From: Henriciella aquimarina
GTDB taxonomy: Bacteria; Pseudomonadota; Alphaproteobacteria; Caulobacterales; Hyphomonadaceae
Direction of reading: 5' to 3'
DNA: 64,000 nucleotides
NCBI RefSeq assembly: GCF_002088975.1
Contig: NZ_NCST01000038.1
Coordinates: 1-64,000 of the forward strand
Position numbers and translations under genes: made by a program. Within the stretch, counting starts at the first letter, position 1; each line of letters begins with the position of its first letter. Positions 8,854-18,574 of this stretch are shown in pieces. The notes under the pieces are model-generated. The model had not been told where the DNA came from and did not search any database. It saw nothing but the letters and a program-made list of their open reading frames with translations.

Positions 8854-10045
8854 TTGCGTTAAGGCATTGTCTGCCATTTTCGTTCTGTCTTTGGCCGTCG
8901 CGTGCGGCGATGGAGAGCCGGCCACCGAAGCCCCACCATCGCCGGAGCCTGTAGCGAGCGTTCAAACGGCACAAGTGGCGCGTAGAGACGTTGTCACCTG
9001 GATTTTTTCCGAGGGAACGGCGCGCGCGATAGAACGCGAATTTCTGAGCTTCGAAAGCGCCGGGCGGATCGCGTATGTGGATCAGACACTCAAGGAAGGC
9101 GACCTTGTCGAAGCGGGACAACTGATCGCGTATCAGGAAAAGAACAGGCCCGACGAAGACGGCACAATCATGCATGCAGCCGTCAGGGAGGCGCGCGCGG
9201 ACCTGGAGCTTGCACAGAGAACATTCAGCCGCTTTAGCGCCCTTCTTGAGCAACGCTCGGCATCCCAGCAAGAATATGACGAAGCAAAGGCCAAGCTCGA
9301 GCAGGCGCAGGTCAAATACCGTAACGCCCTCATAACAGCGAGCGAATCCCGGATTGTCTCTCCGATCAACGGGATTCTTGCGCGCCTGAACATAGAACAG
9401 GGTTATTATTTCACGCCACAGCAGGTCCAGTCGTCCAGCGAAGCAGGCGCGCTCCACACCGTCCCGGTGGTGATCATTAATCCGAGCGCTTTTGAAGTGA
9501 CTATCAGCCTCCCCTCCTATCGCGATCAGGAGATTGCCGTGGGCGGCCGGGTCTTGTTTGAAAGGAATATCGGTCAGGAGATAACAGGACGCGCGAACGT
9601 AAGAGATACGGACATGCCCTCACACGAAGCGGGGGATGGTGACGTTCTCGGAACGGTTTACGCCATCAGCCCGTCAGTCGATCCTGAAACGCGAACCTTC
9701 CGCGCCAAACTGCGAACGGATGAAGGCCCGCAAACCTTGCAGGATGGTGAGTTCATCACCGCCTGGATTGAAGGCCCTTCCGCGCAAGATGCGCTGACGG
9801 TTCCTATCGAAGCCATACGTTACACCGACAATACCCCCTTCGTATTCCTGCTGTCCGGGCAAACGAATACAGTCGAAAAGACGCCGATCAGGATGGGGCT
9901 ACGCGGGCGTCATTACATCCAGGTGCTCGATGGCGTGTCCGACGGCGACACGGTGGTGACCAAGGGCAGGTCGCGCCTGTCCAGCGGAGATCTGGTGCGT
10001 GTGATTGAACAGACCGCGGCGGAAAATACGAGCGCCGCGCCATGA
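8846..10045 (+). CDS. RND efflux periplasmic adaptor (membrane fusion protein)
   Basis: This protein of about 399 residues bridges the inner-membrane pump and the outer-membrane channel. An export signal ends at LSLAVACGDGE, where the Cys suggests a lipoprotein. The lipoyl/barrel-sandwich domain follows (SFESAGRIAYVDQTLKEGDL and later ASESRIVSPINGILARLNIE), split by a coiled-coil hairpin of about 70 residues (ADLELAQRTFSRFSALLEQR onward), then the beta barrel. I use ATG 8846, which has GGAG just upstream and overlaps the previous stop; the reading frame is open further upstream but lacks a signal peptide there. It overlaps the permease by 4 bases. Confidence 0.93.
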   Translation: MDNCVKALSAIFVLSLAVACGDGEPATEAPPSPEPVASVQTAQVARRDVVTWIFSEGTARAIEREFLSFESAGRIAYVDQTLKEGDLVEAGQLIAYQEKNRPDEDGTIMHAAVREARADLELAQRTFSRFSALLEQRSASQQEYDEAKAKLEQAQVKYRNALITASESRIVSPINGILARLNIEQGYYFTPQQVQSSSEAGALHTVPVVIINPSAFEVTISLPSYRDQEIAVGGRVLFERNIGQEITGRANVRDTDMPSHEAGDGDVLGTVYAISPSVDPETRTFRAKLRTDEGPQTLQDGEFITAWIEGPSAQDALTVPIEAIRYTDNTPFVFLLSGQTNTVEKTPIRMGLRGRHYIQVLDGVSDGDTVVTKGRSRLSSGDLVRVIEQTAAENTSAAP

Positions 10046-13000
10046 CAGAAACCTCATCAGAACAATCCGAAAGCCCTGGGCCTCAACCGGAAACGCCGGA
10101 AGTTGCAAATGCGCACCCGCTGTCGCGTTTCTTCTTTCTCAAAACGACGTTTGGATTGCTGTTCACATTCCTGCTCATCGCGGGCGGCTTTTTTGCATAT
10201 TCAAACCTCACAAAAGAAGCCCTGCCCGACCTTGATATCCCGAATGCGACGATCACCACATTGTGGGCGGGCGCTGACCCGCAGACCATTGAGGAACAAG
10301 TCACTCAGGTCCTTGAGGATGAGATCGCCACGCTCAAGGGACTGAAAACATTCTCAAGTGCGTCGTTTGATTCCTACTCCATCATTGCCGTGGAGTTCAC
10401 AGCGGATACCGACACGGATGACGCCATGCAGCGCTTGCGAGACGCCGTCTCGGACGCCACAGGCGACTTGCCGGACAAAGCTGAGGCGCCAGACATTCAG
10501 CAAGTGTCTGTCAACGACCAGCCGATCATGACAGTCACCCTGTTTGGCGATGCCAGCGATGCGGACTTGAACGCGCTCGCGCGAGAATTGCAGGACCGCG
10601 TCGAGACGATCGGCGGCGTCAATGAAGTCGAGCTAGGCGGCGCGCGTGAAGAAGTCATACAAATCCTGCTTGATCCCGAACGCTTGCTGTCTCTCAGCAT
10701 CGCGCCGACCCAGGTCAGCCAGGCGGTCGCAACGGCCAATCTCGATCAGCCATTCGGTGATATTGAGAGCGACGAAGTAGGCGCTGTTTTTCGCCTTGAG
10801 GGGCAATTCCAGGATGTCAGCGACTTTGAGGCTCTGCCTATCGCCAAGCTTGGGGGTGAAATCGAGCAGCGGCATGTGCGCCTCGGCGAACTCGGGTCGG
10901 TTTCGCGGCAACTGGAACGCGAAGAGGCGCGCGCTTATTTCAGCGAAGCCGCCGGGCCGTATCAGAAGACTGTCGAGATCAGCGTCAAGAAAGCGCCCGG
11001 TGCGGATACGGTCAAACTGATCGAACAGATATCCGCTGAACTCGCCGTTTGGAGCGAGGCGAATGACTGGCCGGATGGTATAAAATACACCATCACACAG
11101 AACGAAGCCGACAAGATACTGGCGTCTCTTTCCGATGTCTTTGAAAACGGCCTTCAGGCGATGGTCATCGTCTTCGTCATTCTGTTTCTGATTCTGAGCT
11201 GGCGCGAGGGCCTTATCGCCGGCCTGTCGATTCCACTGTCATTCTGCGGCGCGCTGATCGTCATTTGGATGCTGGGCTACACGCTCAACGAGCTTGTCAT
11301 CATCGGAATGGTGCTCTCGCTTGGGCTGCTTGTGGACGTCATCATCCTGATGATGGAGGGGGTTCACGACGAGATCTATTCCAAACACAAGACTTTCGGT
11401 CAGGCGGCACTTGCGACCATCCACAAATACGCCGTTCCCGCCTTCGCCGGACAGCTGACAACAATCCTGGCGCTGGCGCCCTTGATGGCGATCAGCGGCG
11501 CCTCGGGCAAATTCATCCGGGTTCTGCCTGTCACGGCAATCACCTGCCTTGTCGCCGCCTTCGTCGTCGCGCTGCTGGCGACAGTGCCGCTGTCTCGTTA
11601 TCTGCTCGCGCCCGTTGCAAAAAAGGGCGCAGCCACAAAGGAGACAGGCGCCGACAGGATCATGGGCAGAATCTCGGCGGCGCTCGAAACGTGGAGTTTG
11701 CGCGTATCTTTGAAAAGCAAGACCAGGGCGAGCGTCTTCGTTGTCGGCGCCCTTTCGCTTTTCGGCTTGTCCCTGTTCTCCGTCACCCGCATCCCTGTCG
11801 TTCTGTATCCGAGTACTGACGGCCTGAACTTGGGCATCAATATCGAACTGCCGCCCTCCACGACACTCGACACATCCGAGTCCGTGGCGGACACCGTCGG
11901 AGAAATATTACGCGAAAAGCCCTACTTCGACAGCATCATCAAGCTGGTCGGACGGAAAAGTCCGTTTGCTTCAACATCTATCTTGTCCTCCCTGGAACAA
12001 TCGCAATCAGAACAGTTCATCGGCTTCTCAATCACGTTCAAGGAACGCTCGGAAAGGGACAAGCCAAGCTATCAGCTAGCCGATGAAATCCGGCGCGAAC
12101 TGAAAGCCTATCTCGACGCCAATGTTGCCGGTGCGTCTCTTCTCGTCGTCCCTGAAATTCGCTCTCCATCGACTGGAGACCCGGTCCAAATCGCTATCAC
12201 CGGAAATGAACTGGAGACCCTGCAGCGCCTGTCTAGCGAAGTTCAGGGTCTGCTGACCGAGATTCCGGGCACGACAGATGTCCGCGACAATCTTGGCAGC
12301 GTCAAAACTGAAATCACGCTGAGCCCCAATCGCGAGGCCGCGGATTTCTTTGGCCTGACTCAACAGGACATCGCCGCACAAATCCGCTTCGCTGTCTCCA
12401 ACGACCCGATCGGTGTCTTTACAACTGTCGGACCGGAAGACGACCTCGATATTCTTCTCAGCCTCAATTGGGCGAGCCGCGGCGGTTCCGTCGGCGGCCC
12501 CACAAGCCTAGAAGAACTCTCCACAATTCGCGCCTTCACGCCCGGGGGCGGGACCGTCTCCCTGCTTTCCATTCTGGAGCCGGAAGTGTCCGAAGCCCCG
12601 ATGTCAGTCATTCATCGCGACGGCGACCGCGCGATTACCGTCATGTCGAAGCTTGACGGACGCACGGTCGACGAGGTTGTCAGCGACATTGAGCCCCGGC
12701 TTGAGGAATTGAGCGCTGCGTGGCCTACCGGTTATGCTTGGTCCATCGGCGGGGAATCCGAAGAAACGGCCGAAACCTTCGGGTCTGCCGGCATCATGCT
12801 GATTGTCGCGCTCATCATGGTTTACGGCGTCCTCGTCATTGTTTTTGGATCGTTCAGCCAGGGCGTCATCCTGATGACGACCATGCCCCTCGCGCTTGTC
12901 GGCACCTTTATCGGTTTCTGGCTCAGCGGCATGTCGCTCAGCTTCTTCGCCATGATCGGCATCATCTCTCTGATCGGCATTGTCGCGAATAACGGTATCA

Positions 13001-13281
13001 TCATGGTGGACACGATGAATACGGAGTTGCAGGGAGGCAAAAGCATCGCGCAAGCAGCCGCCAATGGCGCCGGTGCCCGTCTGCGTCCCATCCTGACCAC
13101 CTCGATCACGACCGTCGCCGGCCTCCTGCCGCTGGCGATCGGCAGTCCCATGTATGCGCCGCTTTGCTACGCCATCATATTCGGCCTGGTTGCATCGACG
13201 CTGTTGTCCCTGATTATCGTTCCCTGTCTTTATGTCCTGCTCACAGGCGAGAACCAGAGAGCAGCGGAAAATCTGGACTAG
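10042..13281 (+). CDS. RND efflux permease (AcrB/HAE-like), atypical proton relay
   Basis: At 1079 residues this has normal RND length: two homologous halves, each with one membrane segment, a large periplasmic loop and a further block of membrane segments. The pore start FFFLKTTFGLLFTFLLIAGG and DLDIPNATITTLWAGADPQT are family-typical. In AcrB the fourth membrane helix carries an Asp pair and the tenth a Lys. Here the equivalent motif is GLLVDVIILMMEGV (Asp432 followed by Val433), and the Lys position in GIVANNGIIMVD is Asn983. It should work with the preceding adaptor and channel. The substrate cannot be read from sequence. Confidence 0.93.
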   Translation: MTETSSEQSESPGPQPETPEVANAHPLSRFFFLKTTFGLLFTFLLIAGGFFAYSNLTKEALPDLDIPNATITTLWAGADPQTIEEQVTQVLEDEIATLKGLKTFSSASFDSYSIIAVEFTADTDTDDAMQRLRDAVSDATGDLPDKAEAPDIQQVSVNDQPIMTVTLFGDASDADLNALARELQDRVETIGGVNEVELGGAREEVIQILLDPERLLSLSIAPTQVSQAVATANLDQPFGDIESDEVGAVFRLEGQFQDVSDFEALPIAKLGGEIEQRHVRLGELGSVSRQLEREEARAYFSEAAGPYQKTVEISVKKAPGADTVKLIEQISAELAVWSEANDWPDGIKYTITQNEADKILASLSDVFENGLQAMVIVFVILFLILSWREGLIAGLSIPLSFCGALIVIWMLGYTLNELVIIGMVLSLGLLVDVIILMMEGVHDEIYSKHKTFGQAALATIHKYAVPAFAGQLTTILALAPLMAISGASGKFIRVLPVTAITCLVAAFVVALLATVPLSRYLLAPVAKKGAATKETGADRIMGRISAALETWSLRVSLKSKTRASVFVVGALSLFGLSLFSVTRIPVVLYPSTDGLNLGINIELPPSTTLDTSESVADTVGEILREKPYFDSIIKLVGRKSPFASTSILSSLEQSQSEQFIGFSITFKERSERDKPSYQLADEIRRELKAYLDANVAGASLLVVPEIRSPSTGDPVQIAITGNELETLQRLSSEVQGLLTEIPGTTDVRDNLGSVKTEITLSPNREAADFFGLTQQDIAAQIRFAVSNDPIGVFTTVGPEDDLDILLSLNWASRGGSVGGPTSLEELSTIRAFTPGGGTVSLLSILEPEVSEAPMSVIHRDGDRAITVMSKLDGRTVDEVVSDIEPRLEELSAAWPTGYAWSIGGESEETAETFGSAGIMLIVALIMVYGVLVIVFGSFSQGVILMTTMPLALVGTFIGFWLSGMSLSFFAMIGIISLIGIVANNGIIMVDTMNTELQGGKSIAQAAANGAGARLRPILTTSITTVAGLLPLAIGSPMYAPLCYAIIFGLVASTLLSLIIVPCLYVLLTGENQRAAENLD

Positions 13282-13301
13282 AGTCCAGGAGGGTTCTTTC
13301 G

Positions 13302-14825
13302 ATGAACGACACGACTGATTCTTCCGTAGACGTCCCTCAGGATACCGGTGAGCCAGGAGAACGCACCGGCATTTCAGGAATCCTTCTGGTGTCGCTTGGC
13401 CTGATTGCCCTCGTCACTGTGGTGTTCTCGCAATTGGATAATAGCGGTCCAGAGGCGCTCGAGCGGACACGTCTGTCACTGACCAACGCAACCGGCTGGT
13501 TCACCATATTTGTGATGAACGCCATGCTGGGCGTGGTGATCTATCTTGGCGTCGGGCCGCATCGCAAACTCAGGATCGGAGGGCCTGAGGCCCGCCCGGA
13601 TTACTCTCTGTTCGGATGGATAGGCATGCTGTTTGCCGCGGGGACCGGCATCGGCCTGCTCTTTTACAGCGTGTCGGAACCGATTTCGCATTTTGAAACC
13701 ATGCGCCCCTATTTCGGGCATGATGGCGACGCAGCCCGCCGCGCCATGAACATGACCATCCTGCATTGGGGTTTGCACGGTTGGGCAATCTATGCGCTCG
13801 TGGCGCTTATCCTTGCCTGGTTTCATTACAACCGCGAAGGAAATCTGGATTTTGCCGCGCCTTTGGGAGGCGCAAGCGCACGAGGCTGGCGCAAATGGAT
13901 GGGACGGAGCCTGAATGTCTTTGCCATTCTTGGAACGGTATTCGGCGTCGTCACGTCGCTAGGACTGGGCGCGGCACAGGCAAGCGAGGGACTGGCCATC
14001 CTGACCGGACTGACGCCAGGCCTGTGGCTTCAACTGGCCATTATTATTTGCGTTTGCATCATTGCCACGATCTCTGCCCTTTCAGGCGTTGGACGCGGCG
14101 TGCAGAGCATCTCCAAGCTCAACCTCCTGGTAGCCATTGCGCTCATGATCTTCGTGCTTGTCATGGGCAACACGATCTTTGTTCTGAAGGCCTTCGGGCA
14201 GCATATCGGCTACTATCTCAACAATCTTCTCGAAGTCTCCACCTGGCGCGAGACCTATACCGGCACGACCTGGCAACTGAACTGGACCCTCTTCTACTGG
14301 GCGTGGTGGATCGCCTGGTCTCCCTTTGTTGGCTTGTTCATCGCGCGTATCTCGCGCGGACGCACCGTGGGGGAATTTGTCGTCATGGTCCTGTTGGTGC
14401 CGAGTGCCTTCAATGCCCTCTGGATGACTGTGTTCGGGTCCAATGCGCTGCATGAAATCCTTTTTGAAGACAAGGTGCTTCTCAATGCGACGGGCCCCGA
14501 TGGACTTTATCAGTTCCTAGCCCTTTTTCCCTTTGCTCCATTCCTGATCGGCGTGGCGACGATCGTGGTGCTCCTGTTCTTTGTTACGAGCGCCGATTCC
14601 GGCGCACTCGTCGCGGCCACGCTTTCCTCGGGCAAGACCAGCCCACCGGCCTGGCAGAAAGTGCTATGGATGATGACTGTGCTGCTGGTGACTGCCCTGC
14701 TGATAGGCGGCAATGGCCTGCACGCCATCCAGACGGCAACGATTGTGGCAGGCTTTCCTTTCACCGTGCTGTTGCCCTATCTCGCGCACCGCCTGCTCTC
14801 GAGTATGCGCAGCAGCGGAGGATGA
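13302..14825 (+). CDS. BCCT family betaine/carnitine/choline transporter
   Basis: This 507-residue inner-membrane secondary transporter imports quaternary ammonium compounds, usually with Na+ or H+. The protein has about 12 membrane segments and BCCT signatures: GTGIGLLFYSVSEPISHF near residue 110, HWGLHGWAIYALVAL, and WAWWIAWSPFVGLFIARISR with the conserved Trp cluster. The ATG at 13302 is preceded by CAGGAGGG. It follows the RND permease by only 20 bases on the same strand, so it is probably the last gene of the GbsR-type operon. That fits the known link of GbsR proteins to betaine uptake. Confidence 0.93.
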   Translation: MNDTTDSSVDVPQDTGEPGERTGISGILLVSLGLIALVTVVFSQLDNSGPEALERTRLSLTNATGWFTIFVMNAMLGVVIYLGVGPHRKLRIGGPEARPDYSLFGWIGMLFAAGTGIGLLFYSVSEPISHFETMRPYFGHDGDAARRAMNMTILHWGLHGWAIYALVALILAWFHYNREGNLDFAAPLGGASARGWRKWMGRSLNVFAILGTVFGVVTSLGLGAAQASEGLAILTGLTPGLWLQLAIIICVCIIATISALSGVGRGVQSISKLNLLVAIALMIFVLVMGNTIFVLKAFGQHIGYYLNNLLEVSTWRETYTGTTWQLNWTLFYWAWWIAWSPFVGLFIARISRGRTVGEFVVMVLLVPSAFNALWMTVFGSNALHEILFEDKVLLNATGPDGLYQFLALFPFAPFLIGVATIVVLLFFVTSADSGALVAATLSSGKTSPPAWQKVLWMMTVLLVTALLIGGNGLHAIQTATIVAGFPFTVLLPYLAHRLLSSMRSSGG

Positions 14826-15146
14826 GAGACTGCGAGCTCTTGCGCACATCTCACACAGCCGGGCGCGGCGATTGGTCGGCAGAAGAATGCGAATGCATGG
14901 TTGTGCCATGATCCAGCGTCCGTACAGATAGCCGGGATTAGAAGCCGCACGGCAGGCTGGACACATCCGCCCGCCGCCGGCTGAGAGGGAAACAGTCTAC
15001 AACGCCTGGGAGAGGCGGAAAGCCGCATGGCGTCCGGCCCCCAATCGCAGGAGGCTGAGCCGGGGTAGAAAGGACAATGACGTCGCCAGCCTCGAAAGCG
15101 GGGCCCGTCCCATGTCCAATCGGAAAGGTTCAATCAGGGTGAGGCC
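14826..15146. other. Intergenic region between BCCT gene and PLP enzyme gene
   Basis: I see no gene in these 321 bases. They contain the 3' flank of the transporter gene and presumably the promoter of the PLP enzyme, whose ribosome site is the AGGGTGAGG ending near 15143. No strong hairpin with a T-run was found. Confidence 0.45.
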
Positions 15147-16196
15147 ATGACGGGTCCAGACAGTCTGAAGATGTCCGACAGGGTGGAGACCAAGGCCGCT
15201 GCCATTGCCGAGTGTCCATTCCGGATCGGCAATACCCCCTTCCGCAGGCTGCGCATTCCGCTGAATGGGCAGGTGCACGAGATCTGCCTCAAGGAAGAGC
15301 GGCAGAACGCCTTTGGCTCCATCAAGGACCGTGTCGCCTGGTACCTGCTCTTTCAGGCTCGGAAAGACGATTGCAATCTTCGTCACGTCGCCGATGCCTC
15401 GTCGGGCAATTACGGCTACGCGCTCGCCTGTATCGGCAGGGAGCTCGGCCTGGGGGTGACGATCGTAAGCTCCCCCTCGATCACGGCCTTCAATGCAGAA
15501 GGGATCCGGAAGACGGGCGCCAGGCTGATCATTGCCGATAGCGCGCCGGGCGAGAGCTCGAATGCGGCCAGGATGCGCGTTGCTGGCGAGACGGCCGAGC
15601 GCACTGGCGCCCGTTTCCTGAACCAGTATGCAAGCCCTCTCAATCCCGAGGCACATCGTGTCTGGACGGCGCCTGAAGTCTTCTCGGAAGGGCCGTTCCA
15701 TGCCTGCTTCATGACATCGTCCTCAGGCGGGACCGGACGCGGCTTCTCCGACTATCTGGCCGAGACACCCGTCGACACACGCCTTTTCTTCGTCGAACCT
15801 TCGGGCTCGCAAGCCTTTCTGGACGCAAACAGCAATGCATCCAGCCCGAGCCTGCCCGGCTATGGCAGCGGCCGGCGATCGAGCTTTGCCGGCCTTGCCC
15901 ACCCGCCTGACATGATCCGCGTGGACGAAGCAGCCGTTGTCGCCGCCTTCTCTCTGTTCCGGGATCTGGAGATTGCACCTGTCGGCCTCTCCAGCGTTGG
16001 AGTCGTGCTCGGCGCGCTTGAATGGCTCTCTACTCAGACCGAAGCAAGACGCGTGGCATGCATTTGTGCCGATGGCGCCGAGCGCTACCTGGAGGAATTC
16101 GACAGCCGTTACAGACCAGGCGTGAGCCAGGCGGTTTTCGAAGCCTGCCACCGCACGCTTAGCCCCTTGCTCGGAGCGCTCGTTCCTGACGTCTGA
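15147..16196 (+). CDS. PLP-dependent beta-replacement enzyme (cysteine synthase / SbnA-like)
   Basis: This 349-residue fold-type II PLP enzyme belongs to the cysteine synthase/cystathionine beta-synthase superfamily. Visible marks are the substrate-side GNTPFRRL, the Schiff-base lysine in NAFGSIKDRVAWYL (about residue 59), the phosphate-side DASSGNYGYALA, and SSSGGTGRGFSDYL, the glycine loop that holds the cofactor phosphate. It resembles the SbnA branch (O-phosphoserine to diaminopropionate or related products) more than CysK, but the partner dehydrogenase SbnB and a siderophore synthetase are not here. It stands alone, convergent with the sensor kinase. The exact reaction is undetermined. 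Confidence 0.82.
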   Translation: MTGPDSLKMSDRVETKAAAIAECPFRIGNTPFRRLRIPLNGQVHEICLKEERQNAFGSIKDRVAWYLLFQARKDDCNLRHVADASSGNYGYALACIGRELGLGVTIVSSPSITAFNAEGIRKTGARLIIADSAPGESSNAARMRVAGETAERTGARFLNQYASPLNPEAHRVWTAPEVFSEGPFHACFMTSSSGGTGRGFSDYLAETPVDTRLFFVEPSGSQAFLDANSNASSPSLPGYGSGRRSSFAGLAHPPDMIRVDEAAVVAAFSLFRDLEIAPVGLSSVGVVLGALEWLSTQTEARRVACICADGAERYLEEFDSRYRPGVSQAVFEACHRTLSPLLGALVPDV

Positions 16197-16203
16197 AGAC
16201 CAG

Positions 16204-16246
16204 GCAGCCCGTACCTCTGACGAGAAGCATGAAAAGCACGGGCTGC
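16204..16246. terminator. Hairpin between convergent PLP enzyme and sensor kinase genes
   Basis: GCAGCCCGT (16204-16212) pairs perfectly with ACGGGCTGC (16238-16246) across a loop of about 25 bases, placed between two convergent stop codons. There is no T-run. It is a plausible two-way terminator. Confidence 0.5.
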
Positions 16247-16286
16247 GGCGATCCCCGGCGAGACACCCGCATGAGGCAGATCTCGC

Positions 16287-17627
16287 TCAAATTAGCGCAA
16301 AGTCGAGGCGCACGACCAGTCCTGGAGACCCGTTGCGGATGGTCAGATCAGCCTCGTGAGCGAGGGCAATCGCCTTTACGCTGTTAAGTCCCAGCCCATA
16401 GCCTGGAGAGGCACGATGGCGCGACCCGCGCGAGAAGCGGCTGGTCAGCGAGGGCAACTGGCTTTCGGGAACGCCGGGGCCATCGTCGGAAACCGTCAAC
16501 GCCGCCTTGTCACCATGGCGGGCAAGGCGGAGATTGACAGTCGTGCCCGGCGGGGTGTGGCGAAACGCGTTTTCCAGCAGGTTGATCAGGGCCTGCAGGA
16601 TCAGTTCCCGGTCACCCCTGATAGACAGGCCCGGCTCGACCGCAATCGTCAATTCGCGGCCGCAATCCTCCGCTACCGGCGTATAGATCTCGCCAATCAG
16701 CCCGGCCGTATCACTGAGGTCCACGGGCCCGAAATATTCACGCAGAGCGCCCGATTCCACTTCGGCAATCCGCAGCAGCGAAGCGAAGAGCGCCAATATG
16801 TCATCGGTCTGTCCGATACTGGCTTCGATCTCATGTGTATTGTCCTGACCGCCTTCAGAGAGGTTGCGGGCATTTTCCAGCCGGCGGCGCAAGCGGGATA
16901 TCGGCGTGCGCAGGTCGTGGGCGATGCCGCTTGAGACCTGACGCAGGCTGGCAATCAGGTCGCTGTTTTTGTCCAGCATCCGGTTAAAGGTGACGGCAAG
17001 CTGTCGGAATTCATCATCGGCGCCATCCTCGGGCACCCGCTGGGTCATGTCGCCCGCAATGATCGCATGTGCCGTCCGGTTCATGCTGTCCAGCCGCCCC
17101 CGCATGAAGCGGGTAACCAGAATGGTACCAAGAATGCCGCCCGCCAGCACGATCAGCATGCCTGAAACCAGTATACCGATCGTGATGTGCAGCAACTCCT
17201 CGGAAGGCGCCATTTCCACCGCGACCGTCAGCCGACTTCCGTCCGACAGGACATGTGTCAGCGCACGCGCCGTGTGCAGGTCGTCGTTTCCGTCGGTAAA
17301 GCTGATCTCGCTCCACCCCGGAGCGGGCGGTGTGGTGCGCAGCTCTCCGCCGATCCTGTGACCGTCCCGGTCGACCAGCAGATAGCCAAGCGCATTGACG
17401 CCCCGGTCGTCGCGCGCCTGCAGAACCGTTTGCAGGAGGGGCACGCCGCCGCGCTCATAGGCGACAAAGAGATAGGCGCTTTCAGCCTCGATCCGGTCCT
17501 CCATCTGATCGCGCAAGAGGTCGTCGCCGAACAAGTAGACACCTGCCCCCACGATCAGGGTCACCAGCGTGTAGAATGCGATGAACAGCATCGAGAAATG
17601 CCGGAGGGTCAGGGCTGGTCTACGCAT
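16287..17627 (-). CDS. Membrane sensor histidine kinase
   Basis: This 446-residue two-component sensor has an N-terminal membrane segment (about 12-33), a periplasmic domain of about 105 residues, a second membrane segment (about 147-170), a HAMP linker (MNRTAHAIIAGDMTQRVPED), a HisKA dimerisation helix with the phospho-acceptor in SSGIAHDLRTPISRLRRRLE, and a HATPase domain with N box (LINLLENAFRHTPPG), G1 (VSDDGPGVP) and G2 (GYGLGLNSVKAI). It overlaps its response regulator by 8 bases, so the two form one operon. The periplasmic domain has no recognisable ligand motif. Confidence 0.95.
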   Translation of the reverse strand: MRRPALTLRHFSMLFIAFYTLVTLIVGAGVYLFGDDLLRDQMEDRIEAESAYLFVAYERGGVPLLQTVLQARDDRGVNALGYLLVDRDGHRIGGELRTTPPAPGWSEISFTDGNDDLHTARALTHVLSDGSRLTVAVEMAPSEELLHITIGILVSGMLIVLAGGILGTILVTRFMRGRLDSMNRTAHAIIAGDMTQRVPEDGADDEFRQLAVTFNRMLDKNSDLIASLRQVSSGIAHDLRTPISRLRRRLENARNLSEGGQDNTHEIEASIGQTDDILALFASLLRIAEVESGALREYFGPVDLSDTAGLIGEIYTPVAEDCGRELTIAVEPGLSIRGDRELILQALINLLENAFRHTPPGTTVNLRLARHGDKAALTVSDDGPGVPESQLPSLTSRFSRGSRHRASPGYGLGLNSVKAIALAHEADLTIRNGSPGLVVRLDFALI

Positions 17628-18294
17628 CGCTCTGGAACATATAGCCGACCCCGCGGATCGTCCTGATCAGATCGTCATTGAACCCGGCATTCAACTTCTG
17701 ACGCAGGCGGCTCATATGGGTTTCCACGATATTGGTCTGCGGGTCGAAGTGGATATGCCAGACATGTTCCAGAAGCATGGCACGCGACACCACCATATCG
17801 GGCTGACGCATCAAGCGCTCCAGGATCTCGAACTCGCGCGCCTGCAGGACAATCCGCCTGCCCTCGCGCCAGACATCGCGGCGGATGCGGTCGATCTTGA
17901 CCGTGCCAACGGCCAGCGTATCGCCGATCACCGCGCTGCCGCGCCTTGCCAATGCGTCGATCCGGGCGGCCAGCTCATCGAAGACGAATGGCTTCACCAG
18001 ATAATCGTCAGCCCCTGCACGCAGCCCTCTTACCCGGTCCTCGATTGCGCCGAGCGCGGTCAGGATCAGCACCGGGCAGCTTTCGCCGCTGGTGCGCAAG
18101 TCCCTGACCAGATCGACGCCGTGCATATCGGGCAACATGCAGTCGACGATAACCACGTCGAAGCCTTCCGTCTCCGCCCGGCGCAGCCCCGCGCGCCCCT
18201 CATGCTCGATCTCGAGCGTCTTGCCCGCGGCGTCCAGTTTCTCGGCGAGATTGGTGGCGAGTTCGGCGTCGTCATCGATCAGCAGGATTTTCAT
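17620..18294 (-). CDS. OmpR-family response regulator
   Basis: This 224-residue response regulator has a receiver domain (1-115) with the acidic pocket IDDD, the phosphorylated Asp in VVIVDCMLPDMHG (about residue 51), the conserved Thr in LILTALG and the Lys in YLVKPF. It is followed by an OmpR/PhoB winged helix (about 125-220), VVSRAMLLEHVWHIHFDPQT to RGVGYMF. It is the first gene of the operon with the kinase at 16287. It is divergent from the GMC oxidoreductase across 280 bases, which makes that gene a candidate target (inference). Confidence 0.95.
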   Translation of the reverse strand: MKILLIDDDAELATNLAEKLDAAGKTLEIEHEGRAGLRRAETEGFDVVIVDCMLPDMHGVDLVRDLRTSGESCPVLILTALGAIEDRVRGLRAGADDYLVKPFVFDELAARIDALARRGSAVIGDTLAVGTVKIDRIRRDVWREGRRIVLQAREFEILERLMRQPDMVVSRAMLLEHVWHIHFDPQTNIVETHMSRLRQKLNAGFNDDLIRTIRGVGYMFQSDA

Positions 18295-18574
18295 GGTCGA
18301 TTCCCCGGCAGCGCAAGCAGGCAGTCGCGTATGCCCATTACCGATGGCCGATCCAGCGAACCGATTGCAAGCCGCTCACGGCCCGGCATGCCTGCATCTC
18401 GTCAGAACATTGGGCACTCTCAATAATTCTATAGGCGGATACAGCGTGCGCCATCCCTATCTCCTCGTCTCGCCCGCCCAATCCGGACGGGCGACCGGCC
18501 CCGCGTCCCGGCCAACCGAGCCCGTTCGAGCGCTTGCCGGCGGTTACGTCCCAATCCTGTGAGCAGGTGTCGCC

